A DNA stretch of 64,000 nt, from NCBI GenBank assembly GCA_942159475.1, contig OW804096.1:110768194-110832193 (forward strand), given 5' to 3'. Position numbers and translations under genes: made by a program. The stretch's first letter is position 1. Each line of letters begins with the position of its first letter. This document shows positions 44,934-56,497 of this stretch, piece by piece. The notes under the pieces were generated by a model that saw only the letters and a program-made list of their open reading frames with translations, was not told the DNA's origin and ran no database searches. This DNA comes from Sthenelais limicola (Eukaryota; Annelida; Polychaeta; Phyllodocida; Sigalionidae).

Positions 44934-47900
44934 GTGTATAATATAAGTTCTCTTTCCCCAACCCTGGAGTACTAGAGAGTGACTGAGGTGGTGGTGATGG
45001 CAGCTATTTATAGGTGAGTAACCTAATCACCCCGACCTCAGAGAGAGCACCCTGTGGTCACCTAGGAGTTGTCAACTGGCCTACAAATTTGTGTTTTCTC
45101 ATAACCACTAATTCTCTCCAATGATATCATTAAATTTTATGGCTAGATAGCAGGAAATACATAGCCCACAGACAAGGATAAGTCTATCATTTCAGCCAGG
45201 TTTAAGTGTTTTCTCATACATTTTGTTAATTTCTTTGGTTATTTTTGAAAGACTGCATATTTCTTTCATATAAACCTATAATGGATCGTATCTCGTAATA
45301 ATTTCTGGCTTTATATTGGTATATATGTATTGAGATGTATTAAGTGCAAGATCAAAAGAATTAAAAAAAATAAGAAACACAAACTTGTTTGTGCACAATA
45401 TCAGGTAATATATAGTTAAAAGTTTATGATTTTAGGTATGAATAGTCTCATCTTCATTTAAATGAAAGGCCTAAATTCATAAAACATCTTTTGATCTTGA
45501 AAATGGCTTCAGAAATGGATTCCCTATACCTTTAAACCTAAATAAAATAGTATTACACATCTATCTAGTGTTAATTGTAGCTGAGATATGATATTTTCAT
45601 TTTGAGGTGGTGGCCATATTGGATTTTGACCTGGATATGACCTGGAAACAGAAAGGAAATTCAGAAAGGGTATTCTCATATATAAAAAAAACTAGGAAAA
45701 GTGATATTTTATATGGTGGTATAGCTGCTACTGCTGAGATATAGATGTCAAAAGACCAGGCAACCCTAACGAAAGATACTGTTCTGTACCCCAAAACACC
45801 TATATCAATGTCCAACAGATCTGATATGTACTGTGACAGACTCAGTAATATATTATGTATTCATATTTTATATTTTGTATCTTACATTAATCTAACTATT
45901 ACCCTGTATTTAAACTCTTGTGTAGTTCTCTATTAGCCTTCTTTATTTTCCTCTCCAAAAGGTAACAGCGGGAAAACATGGAATTTCTTATTCCATAAGC
46001 TAGTCGACCCTTTTGTCACACTTGTTTCTGTACTTGTATGACTCAGTGATGAATAAATAATTTTCTAATCTAATCTAATCTAATCTAATCTATAATATTT
46101 GCTATTAGCTGTTGAGATAAAAAAAGATTTTGATTTTGCATTTTGGGGGACTTTCCTGTGATCCAATTTGTCCTACTTTTGACATGTTGTTCAGTACACC
46201 TGAATGTACAAGAAACAACCATAAAACGTTTTGTTGCAATTTGTTTAGGGTAGGCCTATTTTTGAGCTTAGATTGACTCTACTAATGTGCGATGCATTGC
46301 TGCTATACCAACGCTACTCTATGTAGGGGTGCCCAAGAGGGCGCAAACATTACAAATTGACAACGGGAATGGGGGCCACGCGCAAAATATTTTTACCCTG
46401 CTAAGTTTGTGTATAGTACCCCGTCAAACTAGGCTTTTTGTAGAATATCTCAAAAAGTATTGAAAGTAGGTCTCCAACGTTCCTGGATTCCGGGATGGGG
46501 CACACAACATTCAAAGATAAGGCAAATTCAACTTATAACATCAATTTTAAGGATATTGTCTATGACTCACTACATTACATGCCTACCATATATCTCTAAG
46601 ATAAGCGTTCTTTTATGACTCATGCTAATTATTATTTACATTAATGTCCCCTCCGCCTTATTGCATTTTCCCAGGTTGGGCACCTATCACTGCATGTCTA
46701 AGCAACCAATCAACGACTACGTGTTTTTGTGAGGCCACGCACGGGAATGAAGTATATAATTATTTGAGACTAATGGGTGGTGAAAATAGATCTCTTTCAA
46801 ATAGACCCACATGTATAAAATATAAGGCAATAACGAGTGTTACTTGTGACCTCTTCACCTGTTCTGGGATTCTTTTAAATGAAAATTGCTTCGCATTTGT
46901 GTAATAGCCGAGTTCCTGATGCATATAGAAACCCCATTGAAAAAAACCCAGGTCGTAAACACCTTTGATCATATCTCTATAGTGTAAACCCATAGCTTTA
47001 CATAGTTACCCTGCACATGTGTTTTCCCCGCTGTGCATACCGATGGGTGTTTTTTCTCGGTTTGGAATGTCATTTTCTGTTTATTATGGATTAAATAATC
47101 AGAAAACAGTAGCGAGGAAATCACTCTTCGAGATACACCGCACCAGCCCCTTGCTCCGTTTATGAAAACATATTTATACAACCAAGTAGAATTGCAGCTT
47201 TGATATGAGAATTGCTTTCTAATTACGTGTAACGGTATACTATACATCAAGTCTAGATCAAAACCACATTTAACCTTAGATTTGAAAGTGATCAGATTTT
47301 GTAGATGTTGCATCCAATAAAGTAGTTGTAAATACGGAGAACCTTGCATCGATTGAGTGATATTCCAAATAACAATCTATAAAGTAAGTTAAAAAACGAG
47401 AAAGTTATGAGTAATAGCCTAGGTAAGAGAACCTTTGAGTCTGAAACTGGATGGTAGGCAAGCCATTCTATCTGGAATTTCATGTGAAATTCTACCAGCT
47501 GACAATTTAAGCGCAAACTTGTATTCGCGCGCAATCAGCCGGTCGTGATTTTGCCATGTCTAGGACTCCTTAGCCGAGATTTGTATACGTGATTGATGAT
47601 TTTATGGGGGCGGGGGTCATAATCTGTCGCAGAAATGTTGATACTCATTGTTGATACTCCCTTGGACTTAACTCCTCTATCAGCGATCAGATTGCTGATC
47701 CTCGATCACTCCATAATATTATAAATAGATTGATCATATGGGAATGCCTCCCAGGCACAGATGCCACAAACTTCAACTGAGTGTAAAGACTATCAGACAC
47801 ATTCTCAATATTTAATGTTGAAAAGAGTTGAAATGATCCACGTCCTCCTTACCCTCATTTTATTATATGTTTCTGTAACTTGCAAGTAACATTTATCATT

Positions 47901-48108
47901 TCCTTACTTATTGAATAGGACTGCATGCATTATTTTTATTTATAGATTTACTGTACAAATTATCGAATCAAGTAGACAAATTATCGAATCAAGTAGACAA
48001 ACGTCCATCATTGATTTGAATCTGATCGGTGTGTGTGTGTGTGGGGGGGGGGGGGGGTCGGGAAGGCCTTGCAGTTGGTGTTAATCTCAGATAAATCAGA
48101 AGCAGAAG
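44934..48108. other. Noncoding, mostly unrecognised
   Basis: Contains the LINE 3' end at 45820-46091, a 21-bp direct duplication (ACAAATTATCGAATCAAGTAG at 47955 and 47977) and a GT/G run at 48031-48057. No gene is supported. Confidence 0.45.
45820..46091 (+). repeat. LINE 3' end with TAATC pentamer tail
   Basis: Sequence ending GATGAATAAATAATTTTC is followed by five TAATC units (46061-46090). Such pentamer tails mark CR1/L2-type insertions. Confidence 0.5.
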
Positions 48109-48617
48109 TGTGTGTTAATATCCAATCTCCTCAGCTTTGAACCTGACCCACCCTTGATCTCAGTGTTTGTATTATTTGATATTAATCATCAGTATTCATT
48201 AAAATATATCATTTTACAAGCTGGTGTGGCCCTGTGTACCGCCTCTGCCGAGCTCTCCCATTGGACAATAAAATATAGCCCAGTACCCCTTCCCTGAGAG
48301 AGACTCGGAGAGGCAGGAGTGACTCAGTTTGACTTTCTAGAGAGCAGTAGCGGTTGAGCCTTGCTAGAGTACACAATTAAGGGAGATTTACCACGTCTAG
48401 AACAACTCTAGACCACTCTAGTGTAGGCTTGCTGCTGTTCATGTACCACTTTCATGCTATCTCTGAATAAACATGAGCTATATTTCATATTCCTCCTGGA
48501 ATTTCCTGGTTCTACTGAGTCACTCATTTACCTAATTCAGTCTACTCAAGATGAGCGATTTACCAACACAACCCATTAAGATTTCTATTGTGATATCCCA
48601 GCTCCCTGATATCAACA
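48109..48617 (+). repeat. Candidate LTR of a plus-strand retroelement
   Basis: The segment begins TGTGTGTTAATATC and ends GATATCAACA. It contains CCATTGG and AATAAAATATA promoter-like boxes near 48255-48280 and an AATAAA signal at 48468. Two bases after its end comes TGGTGGACGAACCCGGATTC, which looks like a primer-binding site. Gag and protease fragments on the same strand lie downstream. No second LTR copy was found, so this remains a candidate. Confidence 0.45.
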
Positions 48618-48619
48618 TC

Positions 48620-48639
48620 TGGTGGACGAACCCGGATTC
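48620..48639 (+). other. Candidate primer-binding site
   Basis: TGGTGGACGAACCCGGATTC follows the candidate LTR after a 2-base gap. Its complement ends in CCA and contains a T-loop-like GAATCC. I could not assign the tRNA. Confidence 0.4.
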
Positions 48640-48922
48640 GGAAGAATTATGATTTTGTCTCATGAATATATGCGTTTACATTGTGGGATACAGACCATGC
48701 ATGGCCGGAGTAGATCCGTTGGACAGCAAAACCGATGAGAAGAAAAGACCAGCACTTGGGCTTCTAGTCCAGGCAATCTAGCTCAAAAAACCCAAAAGGT
48801 AAAAAAAACTAGAACAGAAATGCGGTTTCCACCATCCTTTCCCACAAGGGCCCTCTATTAACATACTAAAAATGTAGAAAAATTTATCGTCGGGAAATAG
48901 GGGAAAATAGCCATTTTCCAAA

Positions 48923-49420
48923 ATGGCTGCCATGGGGATAACTGCCCAGCTAAAGATCAATGTAACTTTTGATCAAAACATAGCAAATGGATGAATTTGA
49001 TGTCTATAATGGGGTTTTCAGGTATGCCCAACACACTGGTAATATTTAAAATCATGTTAGACATTTCCTAATTACAGATATCCAAGATGGCTGCCACTGA
49101 AAATCTGACATTTTTTGAATCGTTCAAAACTTTTGATAAAAATATGGTATACAACCAATTTTGGTGTATATTATGGGGTTTTGTGGTATGTCCAATGATG
49201 TGATTACATTAAAAAACTTGTTAGACATTGCTTGACAATTCATATCCAGGATGGCCGCCATTGAAAATCTGACAATATTGGAAAAGCTCAAAACTTTCGA
49301 TAGAAACATGGTATAAGGACCAATTTTGTTGGCTATTATCAGGTTCTCAGGTATGCTTCAACACAGTGGTGACATTCAGAATCATTTTAAACATTGTCTG
49401 ACATAATGAGGTTACCACTA
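48923..49420. repeat. Tandem repeat of 164-bp units (about three)
   Basis: The marker ATGGC(T/C)GCCA recurs at 48923, 49087 and 49251, exactly 164 bp apart. The rest of each unit follows the same order: CTGACA, TCAAAACTTT, ATGGTAT, a GGGGTTTT-like box, and TTAGACATT. Confidence 0.75.
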
Positions 49421-49429
49421 ATTACGTAT

Positions 49430-49650
49430 CTTGAGAATTACCACTGATTTAAACCATGTAATATATTGTATTGTATTGTATCAACCAAATGTACTGATAA
49501 CTGTAGTATTTTATATTTATCTATGTTAATTCAAGTAGACTGCAGCAGCAGGTAGAACGCCACAGATTTGTATTGTGTTACCTGTTCTTGACCGTATCGT
49601 GAATATATGTTTAGAGAAGCTGGATAAATAAAATCATTAAAAAAAACAGA
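49430..49650 (+). repeat. LINE 3' end with A tail
   Basis: It includes AGCTGGATAAATAAAATC and then AAAAAAAA at 49639-49646. Upstream is TATTGTATTGTATTGTAT. No coding sequence is recognisable. Confidence 0.35.
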
Positions 49651-49659
49651 AATATGCTC

Positions 49660-50640
49660 TATTGGTACTGTTGCCCTGACAGCATAAGAGTTAGAGAATA
49701 AGTATGTTTGTCTCATCTGTAACAACAATTGTCCTTTGTCAGCAGCAGCAATCATAGGAGTTTGGACAATGACAACGTCAGGTTGTACCAATATGTCACT
49801 CAATAATTTGAGGAATCACTTTTTGTTTTATGTATTTCCCAGGATAACTTCCTTCTTCACTGTCAGAGGCAGTTTTGATCCTCATCTCAAGTGTCCTTTA
49901 CTGAAGAGCCATCCCAGTACCCAACAAACGCAATAATGCACCATACTTGGCTTTCACACAATGAACATAATTCCCACAGATAGCCTCCAATGTATACCAC
50001 AGGTTCAAAAGATTCTATGTAGCAAGGTGCCTCCATTGAAAACATGATGTGCTTGAGAAAACAGTGACACTTGATGACACTTTACTTCATTCCACAGTAT
50101 ATCTGCAAATACTACAGATATTTTGAGAGAGCTGTAAGGTAGCTACAAAACCTATACTTGAGCAGGTCCTGTCTATCTTTGTTCTATCTAGCAGCAACTA
50201 GAGTCATCTTCCACTGACCACAGTTACCCTTGGTGGTGCCTGTGGCACCCCGTAGTGGATCATCACCTGTAGGTCAATCTGTATGGACTCTTTGTGTATC
50301 ACCATAGGTGCTTTTGGTTAAAGTGGTGTAGCCTGTTGTTTCCTTTTGTAGAAATATTCTACCACAGCTTTTCCCTGCATTGCTTTTGCAACAACTTGAG
50401 CTTTATCAATATTCACAGGTACTGAAGCCACTACACCTGAGACAATATGCAATGTTTCTGTCTTTATGAAGGGGTTTATACATCCAGAAGGTTTACCAGC
50501 TTTGCAATCACACCTGTGCTGAGTGTTGAAGCTTCTACATGTTGCTTACTATTGTGATATGTCATGCCAGTAAATCCCTGTATAGCTTTGTTCAGTTGAG
50601 GGCAAGCAGAAAGAGAATTGCCCCAGACCAGCCTTTGCAA
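49660..50640 (-). pseudogene. Decayed copy B of the same repeat-protein family (middle and C-terminal part)
   Basis: Reading the minus strand in several frames gives, in family order: LNKAIQGFTGMTYHNSKQH (about 50610-50550); VNIDKAQVVAKAMQGKAVVE with YFYKRKQQATPL (about 50430-50330); LLKYRFCSYLTALS (about 50160); and PDVVIVQTPMIAAADKG (about 49780-49730). In relatives the last block precedes a GDDTDLL PIN-like motif, which here is replaced by KGQLLL. Many stops and shifts make it a pseudogene. It overlaps the C-terminal half missing from copy A at 44132. Confidence 0.55.
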
Positions 50641-51550
50641 CTCTTACATACCCCACCCATTAGTGAGACAACTAGTAGTTTAGATGCTGCATATCAATTT
50701 CTGTTCAATAGCCAGGACAGTGGAAAGACCACCCCAAAATCTGTAGGCCATCCAAGCATATATGATGGATATCTGGGTGATCTTCTTCTAGTCTGACCAT
50801 GTTCTATAAATAGGGATGTATTCTTTTGTTATACAATATTGTGCTCTGGAGCAGCACTGTAAGGAGAACCTTTCTTGGATTGATGCAAAAGGGCATTTAC
50901 AATTGCCAGTTTTTTCTGCTCTCAGAAAACCCTTCAGGATACCATCTTCATTATACTGCAGCCAGATATAGGCAATGCAACTTAATTGTATCACCAGGAG
51001 AGTGGTCTGTGGAACTTTCTCATGTTTCAGAGGGACTCTCTAGCCAACTTTTGTCTTTGCTTATTCCAAAGAGGTTTTAATCACTTGATCTGCTGTTGAT
51101 CTTTTTTTTTTATTTTTAAAAACAAATTAAGCAGGAAAATAAGGTACAGCATCGCTGCTAAGGCAGTCTTCCTGCTGCCTACAATTGGCATGGTTAAAAA
51201 TCAGTAATGAACATGATGAATGGATGGAGGCTAGTTGGGGAATAAAAACATTACGATTATTTTTCAGGAGGTTTCTCATGTAAATCTTTAAGTTGAGAAA
51301 TGTTTGGTAATTGAAGCCTTGGCATCTCTGAGCAGTAGAAGGTTTACCAGTGCAAGAAAATAATGTCTATGAGCTCTGAACATTGCTTCGCTACTGAGCA
51401 TGTGTCCTACAGCATTACTGCCATACACCAACATGGAATCCCCATACTAGACACCAAAGTTGGCCCTATACTATGTTTTTTTCAAAGGTTTTGAACTTTT
51501 CCAAAATTGCCAGACTTTCAGTAGTGGACATCTTGGATATGAGTTAGGCA

Positions 51551-51892
51551 ATGAATAACATGGTTTTAAATGTCCTCACTATGTTGGGCATAGGAAATCC
51601 ACAATTCAACCAGCAGTCCAGTGGTTGTGGAGGATACCATTTGGGCTCCAAGTCACAACAACGGACATGGCAGCAAGGGCGACACCAGCACGGTGATGCT
51701 CTTAGGAGATTCAGACCTGAATTTAAGTGCTTTAACTGTCAAAATTACGGCCATTTTCAGCGTGAATGTAATACTAAAAGGGAAGAAAATTCAGGGGAAA
51801 ACAAATTCAAAAACAGAGGATGGGAGCAGCCTCACAATTTCTGCAAGAAAGTCAAAATTATGAGGGGGAGCTTTCTGGCACATTTTTTGTAA
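51551..51892 (+). pseudogene. Retroelement Gag fragment with CCHC zinc knuckle
   Basis: The frame of 113 codons carries KCFNCQNYGHFQRECNTK, a CX2CX4HX4C zinc knuckle at about codons 60-73, preceded by Gln/Arg-rich sequence (SKSQQRTWQQGRHQH). This is the usual end of a retroviral-type Gag, which binds genomic RNA. It lacks the capsid part. It is plausibly part of the element whose candidate LTR is at 48109. Confidence 0.7.
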
Positions 51893-52206
51893 CAGACCAC
51901 CCAAACGAGATTCTCTCCTTTCTGAAGGGCATGATGAGGTGAGAGGTAATTATGTAAATGTCGAGAGAGTTTGTGGGAACCAAAACACACAATTTATAAT
52001 TGGAAAGAATAGGGGCCCAGGGGAAAAAGGCATGCCCCATCAATTGACAAACATGCAATATATGACTAACAGCTGGGAATATTTCTCATACCAATAGATT
52101 ACATTGTAGTTAGATACCATATTTTAAAGTCCGAGTACGCTATGAGGGTCAATTGGAAGATCTGCAGGTTGCAGATATTGTATTCCGATTTCGATGTACA
52201 TGTACT

Positions 52207-52227
52207 TTGAAATAAAACTATATATAT

Positions 52228-52261
<34 letters not shown>

Positions 52262-52276
52262 ATATTATATATATAT
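52207..52276. repeat. Interrupted (TA)n microsatellite
   Basis: TA runs broken by TATTATA steps, located between the Gag and protease fragments. Confidence 0.9.
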
Positions 52277-52279
52277 CAT

Positions 52280-52558
52280 ACATTCTGGCAGATGGAAGGA
52301 GGGTACAGGGACGAGGCCCCTGTGCCATGAGAGTGAATCTAACTAATGCCAGGTATGACATCAGGGTGTTGGTGTGGCCCAAGTATGTTGTTTTCAGGCC
52401 TTGATATGATCATGGGAAGGGATTTTCTCATGGCGCATGAATTTGACATACGCTATAAGGGTTGTGCAACAAAAAATGAAGAAACAGTACTGGCTGTGTA
52501 TAGCTGTAGACATAACCGTGCTGCCAATGACAGAAATGACAATGCAAGATACAATTAA
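52280..52558 (+). pseudogene. Retroelement protease fragment
   Basis: One frame reads ILADGRRVQGRGPCAMRVNL and another continues GLDMIMGRDFLMAHEFDIRY. This is the flap-to-C-terminal order of Gypsy aspartic proteases (…DVILGxDFL.x.H...IDY). The frame changes near 52400. The catalytic DTG/DSG part is not visible and may have been lost at the (TA)n tract just upstream (52219-52276). Confidence 0.5.
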
Positions 52559-52649
52559 AAGCAGTAAGAATTTGCCTGACAATCTGGAGATCCCCACTCC
52601 TTGACGAGGAGGTGCTAGTGGCAGAGCAAAGCAATGCCTGCATTTACCA

Positions 52650-53005
52650 TGACGTCATAACGCACCCCCGCCCACCCGGGGGCTATTTTTTAGTCTGGCA
52701 AATCCGTCTCGCTCACCCAACTACCTATGTTTTCGCTGCCCATGGGAGAAACCAAGTACGGATTTGCCATCCTCAACATGTTTAAGAAGCAAAACGTCGG
52801 GGTTCATAGTGTCTATATTGTACTCGTAATGCACATACCCTGATTTCCCAACGCATGTCTAGCGATGTCCAGTGCTTAAGCCTTAACCCCCCTCGGCTGT
52901 ACGAATACTCGGTAACACTCGGTTACCTTCGTGTAATGACGTCATAGTCGCGGGGATTCTCCCCACCGGAACCCTACCCAGAACGAGGCCCATGTAATGA
53001 CGTCA
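52650..53005. promoter_or_regulatory. Three perfect CRE palindromes (TGACGTCA)
   Basis: TGACGTCA occurs at 52650-52657, 52937-52944 and 52998-53005. The last two share the longer context GTAATGACGTCATAG. The surrounding 700 bp is GC-richer than its neighbours. Binding by CREB/ATF-type factors is known for this site; function here is unproven. Confidence 0.4.
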
Positions 53006-53009
53006 TAGC

Positions 53010-54122
53010 AGCAGGGAATCCACAGCACCGATCGGTGATGTGGAGATTAAAGCTAAGAAACGAAACGATTTGGAAGGCGTCAGGAGACGCCATAGGAGGG
53101 AGGTGGGTGGGATGGTGGGCAATGTCATTGTACAAATAATTTCATGTTTAGTAAAGTAAATAGCCCAAGACTTCTCCTGTTGTGACGATATCCTGCCGAT
53201 TCCTGGTGCCACATATACTCTAGACCAGCAGCGACCGACCCGCCCTCTGAGAAGAGGGGGATTCCCATGGAACTAAAAAATTGAAGCTGTCGCAGGATGT
53301 CTAGGTCATATGGATCGTCCAATCAAGCAACTTTAACAACCCATACGGCAAACTTGTTGGTGTCAATCGAAAGCTATAATCATATAATACATTTTCTATT
53401 GGAGGAATACATACATTTATGGTACACAAACATCAGGATCAGCATTTATTTTGGCCTGCAAGGCCTGTGATAAGATTCAAATCGACGGCCATTGCCGCGA
53501 AATATATCAACAAGCGCCGAAAATGGTGTCTCCCAATACTGCCGCAAGCGCCCCTGCATACACACTCCCGCTGGCTGTACACATGTACATATTATAGCTC
53601 TCTGCGTTGACGTACACAGCACGTTGTGGTGTGTACGTTGACGGTATTTAACACTAAATCAAATGGATATTGTAGGTAGGAGGGATATACAGAGTGGGGG
53701 GGGGGACGATCCTTTATTTTTAAATATAAAAACAATCTAAAAGCGTTCAGATCTGGTGAAATATAACCAATTTACTTCCTACAAATAAATACCTTGTACG
53801 GTTACTTTCTTGATATCAACATGTGTCGCTTAAAATCAAATCCCTGCTTATCTCACTAATCATCTTGTAGCATCTTGTCTTGCTTCTGGCTTGAAGATAA
53901 AATCTCTGATTGTCTCACCTGCCTTAATTATTATTGTGATAAGGAAATTAAGTTTTTGTTATGTATGATGGTGAATGTTAATGTGTTAAAAAAGTGTCAT
54001 GGCGGCGAATGAATAGGACGTGTACCCGCACCGCTTGTAGCGAATCTTCAAAAAAAGTCTCTAGCCTATGGATACTCACTACCGATTGCACCCAATCTCA
54101 TTGAAATGACTATAGTGGATGC
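53010..54122. other. Noncoding, possible 5' UTR of the LINE at its right end
   Basis: No coding motif was seen. The LINE 5' end could lie anywhere from about 53690 (G run) to 54123. Confidence 0.35.
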
Positions 54123-55234
54123 ATGGAGAACAATGAGATAAATATCAGATCACTAAGATCGCAAAGGGATTTGAAATCAGTGAATTTATTTAGAAAGGAC
54201 GATATAAGGAGAATGACGAGTCACGGACAACAAACACAAATGCCCAGTGAACCTGTGAACACAGACAACTCGATGGGCGCACCCAGACCTATGTGTCCTG
54301 CCAATAACAATTATCAATCGGCTAATGGAAGCCATTACAACGGACCACCCATGCAGACTTTTGTGCAACCAAATACTAATTTTCAAAATGTGAATTCTGT
54401 GCCTCAAGTCAACTCGTATCAAGCAACTTCAATGGATCCGCAAACCCACCAACAATCGGCCCCCCATCACAGATGTCGGTGCAGACGTATCAGCAACAAC
54501 CAACCACACAAGCCGTTCAACAACAATCGCCTAACCAGTACCAGCTAAGTCAAATATATTATGATCAGTTCATGCAATCCCAATTTATGATCAAATTTGT
54601 CCAAAGAGAACAGAAATTAGACGAAGTGCTAAGTGGCTTTATTCACAAATTGAATGCGAGACCCAGAGGGTTTGATGTGATAATCGATGGCGAGGTGTAT
54701 AACAGGGACAATTTTGATAATCTCCCAAATGGTATAACGAGAACGAATGCATCCACGATCGAGGCTATAGACGGAATAGCGTTCCAAGGGCATATGAGCC
54801 CGTTATCAAACATGCACGAGTGCCAGATTGAATATGATGGCTTTGTAGCGAGTTCGGTAGAACAGCTGTTCCAAGTCAGGAAGGGTATTTTCATAGGTGC
54901 GGACAAATCTCTAATAGAACGAATCAAGGCAGTTAAAAATCCTTATTCTGCAAAAAGACTGGCGAATCAATATCCTGAGTCTGAGGAATGGAAAAGAGTT
55001 TCTGACGAGACCCTTCTGGATTGTATGAAAAGAAAATTTGTGCAATCGAAAACTCTACGAGACTACTTGTTGAAATTTAAGAAAGACGCATTCTTTTATG
55101 AAGCGACCCTTGATCAATATTACGGATGCGGATACCACTTGACTGATGCCCCAACACTTTCAAGAGACAAAATCAAAACTCAAAACATCTGTGGCGAACT
55201 AATTGGTAGACTAAGAGTGGAACTTGACAACTAA
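54123..55234 (+). pseudogene. LINE ORF1: Gln/Asn-rich N-terminus and NADAR domain, one frameshift
   Basis: The N-terminal part (54123 to about 54470) is low-complexity, rich in Asn, Gln and Pro, and starts MENNEINIRSLRSQRDLKS. Near a C6 run at 54470 the frame shifts and continues VQTYQQQPTTQAVQQQSPNQ. Then come a helical segment (MIKFVQREQKLDEVLSGF) and RGFDVIIDGEVYNRDNF. The NADAR (YbiA-like) domain spans about 54770-55231: SPLSNMHECQI, SSVEQLFQVRKGIF, W.R....LLDCMKRKFVQS, FFYEATLDQYYGCGY and a C-terminal GELIGRLRVEL. The key Ser-Asn, Glu, Gln, Lys, Glu and Asp positions are kept; Trp of the usual WG.G is Tyr here. Characterised NADAR proteins remove ADP-ribose from guanosine in nucleic acid. 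Confidence 0.85.
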
Positions 55235-55287
55235 AATTGCAAGTTATTTCATTATTTCTCTCCTATATACTTGACTTTCTACCAACT

Positions 55288-55941
55288 ATGCCTTTCTTCG
55301 AAATCCTATTGATCGGTGATTCCAGATTAAAAGGCTGGGAGCTACCTCTATGGAAACTACTTAAAACCTATAATTGTGATGATCTGAATATCACAATACT
55401 CCCAATACCGGGAGCCAGGTTGGAAAGGATTGGGAATGAAGCGATAATAAATTTTGAATTCAAGCAATTCGATCTATGTTATGTTATCGGCGGCATTAAT
55501 GAGCTAACAGAGAAAGTACATGGCAGAAATATATATTCCCGCTTTGCTGCAGCACCTGATAGTATTGAACATATCAATCTCGAACTGTATAGTCTGACCA
55601 GAAAATTAGACGCAATTGCTAGAGCAGTAATAATAACCGAAATTCCAGGAATTTCACTCAAGCAATATACAAGAGGATGGATAAACTCAGCCAGAGAACA
55701 AGATGAAATTCATACTGCACTTAGCACTATAAACACCTTAATAAGAAGACGAAACAGAAAAGTCAAAGTAATTGGTCCACACTTTGAAGGCATTTTACAT
55801 AAGAAAAGAAAGAACTACACCGCACATCGCTACATATCTAAGACCCGAGATGGGCTCCACTTCAAGAAAGAAACCATTGATAAATTCGTCCGACTAACTT
55901 TTACAACCTTCTACAAGAATATACACTCAACATGCAACTAA
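55288..55941 (+). CDS. LINE-encoded SGNH/GDSL-type hydrolase (esterase) ORF
   Basis: The ORF starts at the first in-frame ATG (MPFFEILLIGDSRLKGWELP) and is open for about 217 codons. Block I is LLIGDS with the nucleophile Ser. Block II is PGARLERIG with the Gly. Block III is VIGGINELT with Gly and Asn. Block V is SKTRDGLHFKKETIDKF with the Asp..His pair. All four catalytic blocks of the SGNH fold are therefore present. CR1-type LINEs often encode such an esterase in ORF1; its role in retrotransposition is unclear. The frame also runs 17 codons upstream without an ATG, nearly abutting the NADAR ORF stop at 55232, so the two may have been one polyprotein. Confidence 0.85.
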   Translation: MPFFEILLIGDSRLKGWELPLWKLLKTYNCDDLNITILPIPGARLERIGNEAIINFEFKQFDLCYVIGGINELTEKVHGRNIYSRFAAAPDSIEHINLELYSLTRKLDAIARAVIITEIPGISLKQYTRGWINSAREQDEIHTALSTINTLIRRRNRKVKVIGPHFEGILHKKRKNYTAHRYISKTRDGLHFKKETIDKFVRLTFTTFYKNIHSTCN

Positions 55942-56497
55942 AATCAATATATACTTGTAACATACTGAGGTGCGGCAAACAAGTACTATAAATGTCTTTT
56001 CCCCTATCAAAACCAGTAATTGGAGAGTCATATTTTCTTCACTCCTTCTCTCCTCTTATAAGCTCGCAACACATTTTCATATGTGGCAAGCGATGAGTAT
56101 AATATATAACGTAATCTGGTGAGAAAACGCATGATATACAGCTACTGGATAAGAATGTTGACTAAATTTCACAGTCCCTCTGTTAATAAGCAAGATTAAC
56201 CGAATGTGCTCCAGTGTAAATATTCATTTATGTGTATATGTTTTCCAATAATCACTCTATGTCAGTGGCAAATTGGATACTTTAGAAAATCTTTGTATAT
56301 ATAAAGGATTTTTCTGTTAATCACTGAAACATATATATATGCTAGTTAGTGGTCTCTTTATACATAATTTTGGTGAAAGACCGCTGCGGGTGGTGCGAAC
56401 CCCATACTTTGCCTTTTTACACCCCACCTCCATAACCTTAGCAGGCTCTATCGCCGCATTGCCTGTGAAAAGAAGCCCAAATCCTATAATAAGAATG

